Assembly: GCA_016787895.1 (NCBI GenBank)
Contig: JAEUTN010000008.1
Location: 89,319-153,318, forward strand
Length of the DNA: 64,000 nt
Direction: 5' to 3'
DNA from: Bacteroidia bacterium
GTDB lineage: Bacteria > Bacteroidota > Bacteroidia > B-17B0 > Aurantibacillaceae
A program made the translations under genes and the position numbers. This document shows positions 61,101 to 64,000 of the stretch, one piece after another (positions within the stretch are counted from its first letter, which is position 1; each line of letters opens with the position of its first letter). The notes beneath the pieces are model-generated. The model saw only the letters and a list, made by a program, of their open reading frames with translations, was not told where the DNA came from and ran no database searches.

Positions 61101-63921
61101 CACTGGAGGCCGTGACACTAAGACTTGGCAAAGGATTAACAATCACCTGAACCGTTTCGGTACTTAAACAACCTATAGCATTAATTCCAGTTACTGAATA
61201 AATGGTTGTGACTAAGGGGCTCACATTCAGGTTAGCTGCCGTTGAGCCACCCGGATTCCAGGTATAACCCAAAGCACCGGTTGCACTTAAATTGGAAGAA
61301 GCTCCTAAACATATGGCAGTAGGGCTGGCCACCGGGTTAAGGGTAGGTCCGTTGAGCACCGTCACTAAAACCGTGCTTGAACTGGTACACCCCAGAGCAC
61401 TGCCGCTTACGGTGTATGTGGTGGTGAGTGTAGGACTAACGGTTACCGGTGTGCCGTTCAAACCTCCCGGACTCCAGGTATATCCTGTGGCACCGGTTGC
61501 GCTAAGTGTGGAAGAATTGCCAATACAAATACTCACCGGGTTGGCCGAAGGCACAACTGTAGGGTTGTTCACAACGGTTACCAGAACCGTTTCGGTAGAA
61601 ATACAACCCACGGCATTGGCGCCGGTTAAAGTATAAGTGGTGTTAGAAGAAGGGGATACAGAGATATTTGCTCCGGTCAAAGCCCCGGGGTTCCAGGTAT
61701 AAGACGTTCCGCCGGATGCTGTGAGACCAACTGAACTTCCCGCGCAAATGGAAGCTGAGGAAGGAGTGATGGTTAAACTGGGTAAAGGGCTGATAATCGG
61801 TTCAACCGTGTAAGTAGAAATACAACCCAAAGCATTGTGCCCTGAAACCGAATAAACGGTAGGCGCAGCAGGTGTGACGACTATAGAACTGGCATTACTG
61901 GCCACCGGCGCCCAGGTGAAGCCAAGCGCCGCAGGAGCAACAGCGCTGAGTGTGGCGCTTCCTCCGGGACAAATTATGGTTGGACTGGATGTCACCGTCA
62001 TACTTGGGCCGGGATCGACCGTGACCGTAAATACGGCAGAATTGGTACAACTGCCCGATGAACCAATGGCAGTATAGGCCGTAGTGGCTGTGGGTGTGAG
62101 CACAGCCGGATTACCAACAAATCCGGTCGGCATCCAGGTAAAGGTACTGGCGTTCAAAGCCACATATGTAACCGGGGTGCCGGGACAAATTGTGCCGACA
62201 GGGCCAGCTATTTGAATCACTGCAGCCGGCAGAAGCGTGGTTTGCACAATGGCTGTTGTAGCTGTACTTATACACCCATCGGTTGATGTGCCAATGGTGG
62301 TATAGGTGGTGGTTGAGGTTTGCGTTACGGTAACCAAAGAGCCCGTAATGTTCGGTGGCAGCCAGGAATAGGTATTGGCCCCGCTGGCAGAAAGTGTAGC
62401 GGTTTGGCCCGGGCATAAACTGAGGTTACTCGACAATACCACCAGGTTGGGGTTTGGAGCTACGGTCACCTGAAAAGTGTATTCTCCAACACAGGTCCCC
62501 GTTCTTGCCGTAAGCGTGTAAATGGTGGTAACGGTAGGGCTCACGTTGATGATGTTTAATGTCTGACCTCCCGGCTGCCAGGTATAAGAAGCAGCACCAA
62601 AGGCCGACAAGGTGGTGACCGTGTTAGAGCCACTGGTGCATATGGTTGAAGAAGGAGATGCAGTAATGGTGGTAGGAGGCGGGAAACTCAACTTAATTAC
62701 ACGCACAATCGGTAAACAGGACCCCGGCGGATTCATACTCAGGGTATAATCCCCGGCCACGGTATTTGAAATGGTTTGGTTGGTATTGCTGATAATGCCG
62801 CTTCCCGCGGGGCCGTTCCATAAATAAGGGCCCAAGCCACTTGGTGCAGTTAGTGTGGCTGTAGTAGCGCATTGGGCAGCTACATTTACTGTTACAGATG
62901 GGGCAGATATAAACGTTGTGCCATTAAGTGTAATGCCAAGTTCGCTGCAATTAGAGTCAAAATAAGCATACATATAATGCCCTGTGGGGACACAGTCTGA
63001 CAAGAACACTTCAACAGTAATAGTTGAGTTTATATAACTTGTTAGATCTATCGAATATTTCTGCCAGGTTGGGTTTCTGTAAACCCCTCCCGATAATGAC
63101 CAGGTTGTGATTCCGGTTGTTGAACAAACCGCCGTTGGATTAGGTGTGGCAAACGTAAAGTTCGGACATGACAATATATTTCCCACAAAATCTTTAAGCA
63201 CCACTCTCATATAGGGCTGCTGTGAGCAAGTGTGAGGGCTTTGAAGGCTTATCGCCTGGTAAGCAAATTCATACAAAAAATTTGTTGAGGTAACAGGAAA
63301 TGTCTGATCAATCTTCTGAACTCGGCCATTCGGGGAACTGTCGCTTATTTTCACAACCTTATTGCCTGAAAAAGGAGAGTTTGAAATGGCTCCAATTATT
63401 GGATCAGTAGTTGGTGTGGTTACAATCTGCAATGAAGAAGAAGGATAGGTAACTACATTTGGAGTGGCAGGATATGCATATGAATTAACGTTAACACCGG
63501 CTGAATAATTCCATCCCGTCATATTACTAAGCTCAAAACCTTCGTTCACGCAAGGGGCCGCGTTCACTACATTGCCACCTCCTATGTGTTTACCCTCTAT
63601 CAAGGGATTTAGCATCTGGTCTTTTACCTTTTGTTTGTACTCCTCCGAGTTGGGGTCAATAGGCTCTTCGAAATAAGCTTTTAGCTGATATTTGAGATCA
63701 ATAAATACCCGTTTTTGCAATGTTATAAATTGCTCTATGGCATCCGCTGATAATTCTTCCTCAACAGCAATTTGTCTGTAATATTTTTCGTCGAAACCCG
63801 CTAATGAATCGACGGAATGCGCTTTAGAAAACCATCCCTTGCTTGTAACCTGCGTAAACAAAGGGTTTCCAAGGAAAAGAAGAGCCAAAAACAACGAGAA
63901 GGAGAGTAATGATTTTTGCAT
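55156..63921 (-). CDS. Giant T9SS-secreted repetitive surface protein with a type B (gliding motility-type) C-terminal sorting domain
   Basis: The 2921-residue protein has a signal peptide (residues 1-24), an N-terminal unique region (to about 350) with a lectin-like galactose-binding-fold pattern (FELSNMTGWNYSAG), then about 25 tandem repeats of 70-75 residues from roughly residue 420 to 2240, each of the form ICxGxSxTLxAxGAxxYTWxPG...VSPxxTTxYTVxGxxxxGCxSxxTVxVxVNPxP, with two conserved Cys per repeat. Two variant repeats and two DUF11-like domains follow (about 2500-2830). The last 85 residues are a type B sorting domain: FSPNGDGINETFVIKGL, YNRWGSKVYE, PQGTYYYVLTLKG. It probably acts as an adhesin secreted to the cell surface. 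A weak ATTG-N20-TAGCTTTC promoter lies at 63942-63973. Confidence 0.93.
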   Translation of the reverse strand: MQKSLLSFSLFLALLFLGNPLFTQVTSKGWFSKAHSVDSLAGFDEKYYRQIAVEEELSADAIEQFITLQKRVFIDLKYQLKAYFEEPIDPNSEEYKQKVKDQMLNPLIEGKHIGGGNVVNAAPCVNEGFELSNMTGWNYSAGVNVNSYAYPATPNVVTYPSSSLQIVTTPTTDPIIGAISNSPFSGNKVVKISDSSPNGRVQKIDQTFPVTSTNFLYEFAYQAISLQSPHTCSQQPYMRVVLKDFVGNILSCPNFTFATPNPTAVCSTTGITTWSLSGGVYRNPTWQKYSIDLTSYINSTITVEVFLSDCVPTGHYMYAYFDSNCSELGITLNGTTFISAPSVTVNVAAQCATTATLTAPSGLGPYLWNGPAGSGIISNTNQTISNTVAGDYTLSMNPPGSCLPIVRVIKLSFPPPTTITASPSSTICTSGSNTVTTLSAFGAASYTWQPGGQTLNIINVSPTVTTIYTLTARTGTCVGEYTFQVTVAPNPNLVVLSSNLSLCPGQTATLSASGANTYSWLPPNITGSLVTVTQTSTTTYTTIGTSTDGCISTATTAIVQTTLLPAAVIQIAGPVGTICPGTPVTYVALNASTFTWMPTGFVGNPAVLTPTATTAYTAIGSSGSCTNSAVFTVTVDPGPSMTVTSSPTIICPGGSATLSAVAPAALGFTWAPVASNASSIVVTPAAPTVYSVSGHNALGCISTYTVEPIISPLPSLTITPSSASICAGSSVGLTASGGTSYTWNPGALTGANISVSPSSNTTYTLTGANAVGCISTETVLVTVVNNPTVVPSANPVSICIGNSSTLSATGATGYTWSPGGLNGTPVTVSPTLTTTYTVSGSALGCTSSSTVLVTVLNGPTLNPVASPTAICLGASSNLSATGALGYTWNPGGSTAANLNVSPLVTTIYSVTGINAIGCLSTETVQVIVNPLPSLSVTASSASICAGGSISYTASGATNYTWNPGAFTGAILFDFPVNSTTYTLTGTNAFGCSSQTLVSVLVVPLPTVVPGANPPSICLGSSSTLSATGATNYTWNPGNLNGSPVTVSPITTTTYTVLGSAAGCSSSTTVVVSVLNGPTLNPVASPTAICPGFSSNLSASGALGYTWNPGGATGANINVSPAATTVYSVTGNNAIGCLTTQTVQVLVNPAPTVSISASSASICAGGSVVLTASGAGVYTWNPGGLGGLSATVTPSATTIYTLIGANGFGCLGTSTISILVVPIPTVVPSASPNPICIGFSSTLSAIGATGYTWNPGNINGSTAIVSPTINTNYTVSGSAAGCTGTAAITVSVQNGPTLNPVATPTAICPGFTSNLSASGATGYTWNPGGLSGSNVNVSPAATTIYTVTGASALGCLTSNTLQVVVNPTPSITISAAVPSICVGGFVGLTGGGAVSYTWLPGGSTLSAISPVINATTTFTLLGTSSLSCVGQNTITIIGVPFPTLVPVSTPTAICAGSSATLSVTGASTYSWFPGGATTQTLVVSPGSTSSYTVVGTASACSSSSVLTLVVNSIPSVTAFASPIAICPGFVSTLTASGASTYTWNPGNLTGASVTVSPLANTNYTVSGTSTAGCVNGSTVSVAVNAVPSLTVNVFSLSGSYLCSGTTATLNVTGASSATWNPGNLTGLSVTVTPMSTTIYTVTGANASGCLSQANTTLNVSPTPTLNAGASPTAVCIGNCSTLTATGANSYTWSSGSTNSTAVVCPSVTTVYSLVGATGTCSSNFTLSVQVNALPVLSVSASNASICSGASSTLTASGATSYTWLPGGSNSTSITVSPLSTSTYTLFGSNANGCSNSTVFTLNVFPTPSISISASNNTVCSASSLTLTAIGAGSYTWFPGSFTGSTLVQSPTVTTTYTVSGDLGACNSSTTLLVTVLPLPNITAVANPSAVCSGFSTTLTANGAATYTWLPMNTNGAVVTNQPVGPTTYTVNGLSASGCFNSATVGIIVVFPPTLSIAPSSTAICTGNSVTLTANGAASFTWQPGNQNTAAIVQSPTVTSSYTVNGDNGGCVGTQTIQIVVNPLPVVTASISNAVICAGGSVTLNAGGAVNYSWSPVSLSGATINDTPASSVTYTVLGQDANTCLNTATVGLLVNPNPTLSAVASATAVCENATVGLTANGAVNYTWSPIGLTGASVSDTPSLSITYTVLGEDANGCTGTETVAVQVIQNPTVIVSPQSSTICSGGTVTLTASGAAGFTWSPGGSNQTSIVESPTVTTTYTVDGDNAGLCFSSFTAQILVNPLPANVTASVSGIISCAGPTVDLFGASTDTNVSYFWSGPLNYTSNVQNPTAVNFWGNYTLTVTDNQTGCITTVTVDVPTDFSIPSVTLSSTSSSITCAIPQVTLNAANTTTNAGYVWSGPGVSSSTTQIITTTLQGVYTVTVTDLSSSCTGTASISIDTYTDVVITASIVPATCNGTVSNNNGTILAFNFGALDKFDLVSGSTYTGSATYITATGIPTTGIITNTLANPQTTVAYTVRFFDDKGCTKDTTLILTPTSCEINAFGLAKSIPSIITNDDGTYDVTVKTVVKNYGTVPLTEVNLEEDLNAVFASPMTFTVVAAPSIASGNSSLSLNSSFDGGLVTNLTNSAGSQIGVGVTDTILFTVRVTPFGRFGPFSNTIKGTANSSAVPSMTLVMADSSQNGMDPNPDADLNPMNNNEPTVFSFTPKLFFGLTKTGEAIKSDNNTFDFRYTITIHNLGNDTLYNVSVKDSLYEKAVRSPAKYTVRTGPVASGNGQVLVNSNFDGKNDVQLLKPAQSKMPPGAKSSISFVINVVTDSVSVYKNSANGTAINSKNTLVSDTSGNGNNPDVNNNGVWNEPADNLPTVLVVSNPTLFIPQGFSPNGDGINETFVIKGLPDGENELIIYNRWGSKVYESADYDNTWDGAANRGSNGNNKLPQGTYYYVLTLKGTDSKPFTGFIVLQY
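57210..62670 (-). repeat. Tandem array encoding about 25 Ig-like repeats of the giant surface protein
   Basis: Repeat starts read as xxxICxG on the minus strand. From 61758 the array shows a higher-order order: the repeats SASICAG, NPxSICxG and SPTAICxG recur as a three-repeat module with starts at 61758, 61104, 60450 and 59796, that is, three times exactly 654 bases (218 residues). Outside this stretch, module order decays and unit lengths vary. Confidence 0.85.
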
Positions 63922-63941
63922 AAGTACCTGTCTATAAAAAG

Positions 63942-63973
63942 GAAAGCTAAGATATTAATAATTTTTGTACAAT
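63942..63973 (-). promoter_or_regulatory. Candidate promoter of the giant surface protein gene
   Basis: ATTG (63970-63973), a 20-base spacer and TAGCTTTC (63942-63949) each have one mismatch to TTTG...TAnnTTTG. Start codon 20 bases downstream. Confidence 0.3.
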
Positions 63974-64000
63974 TTCTGCCAAAATGAGGGAATACAGCGC

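Noticed and set aside
63984..64000. An ATG on the plus strand at the window edge reading MREYS
   Set aside because: Only five codons are visible, too few to support a gene.

Overview
The window comes from a chromosome of a Bacteroidota bacterium, probably a free-living or gliding-type lineage. The evidence is a type IX secretion (T9SS) locus with a giant gliding-type C-terminal sorting domain protein, a PorP/SprF protein and a PorE/OmpA-like protein; a second T9SS type A cargo; a very long eukaryote-like IleS; lysine-rich DksA-like protein; and several start regions carrying the Bacteroidota -7 element TAnnTTTG. No phage, insertion sequence, CRISPR array, rRNA or tRNA gene was seen. The genes are mostly housekeeping and envelope genes in tight operons.

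Layout. 1-6.5 kb (minus strand): a compact operon with an M1 aminopeptidase, a lipoprotein, a PolB-like 3'-5' exonuclease, gpsA, a PAP2-like membrane protein, an extended SDR and the first codons of another gene. 6.6-8.9 kb: feoA-feoB with a candidate operator between feoA and a divergent alpha/beta hydrolase. 9.8-16.3 kb (minus): ileS-dksA-like, a terminator, then lspA-hemH. 16.4-17.8 kb: a tandem universal stress protein and a 2-aminomuconate deaminase-like RidA protein. 17.9-24.1 kb (plus): PAP2 phosphatase, beta-propeller, polytopic membrane protein, APC permease, SDR and an outer-membrane barrel. 24.1-24.8 kb: a structured non-coding region with hairpins and one copy of a dispersed element. 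24.8-26.5 kb: a class V aminotransferase-fold protein with a Tat-like leader, overlapping a RidA protein with its own export signal. 26.9-29.6 kb (minus): metB-hom behind a SAM-I riboswitch, terminator and well-placed promoter. 29.7-31.1 kb: an acetyltransferase and a T9SS cargo with a CxxCH motif.

31.2-40.0 kb holds the most unusual gene set: two glycosyltransferases, then three radical SAM proteins (two with a probable cobalamin-binding N-terminus), two methyltransferases and a nucleotidyltransferase-fold protein, packed in two short operons. I cannot name the product. 40.1-42.8 kb is a less conserved patch with unknown proteins and a RelE/ParE-type toxin-antitoxin pair. 42.9-48.4 kb contains ferredoxin, methylmalonyl-CoA epimerase, a J-domain membrane protein, an aldehyde dehydrogenase, a flavoprotein and an enoyl-CoA hydratase. 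48.4-51.8 kb contains palindromic repeats, gatC, two acyltransferases and an inverted second copy of the dispersed element. 51.8-63.9 kb is the T9SS surface locus, dominated by an 8.8-kb gene of about 25 Ig-like repeats, part of which is organised in exact 654-bp three-repeat modules.

All calls rest on reading the sequence and on family motifs; no database search was run.
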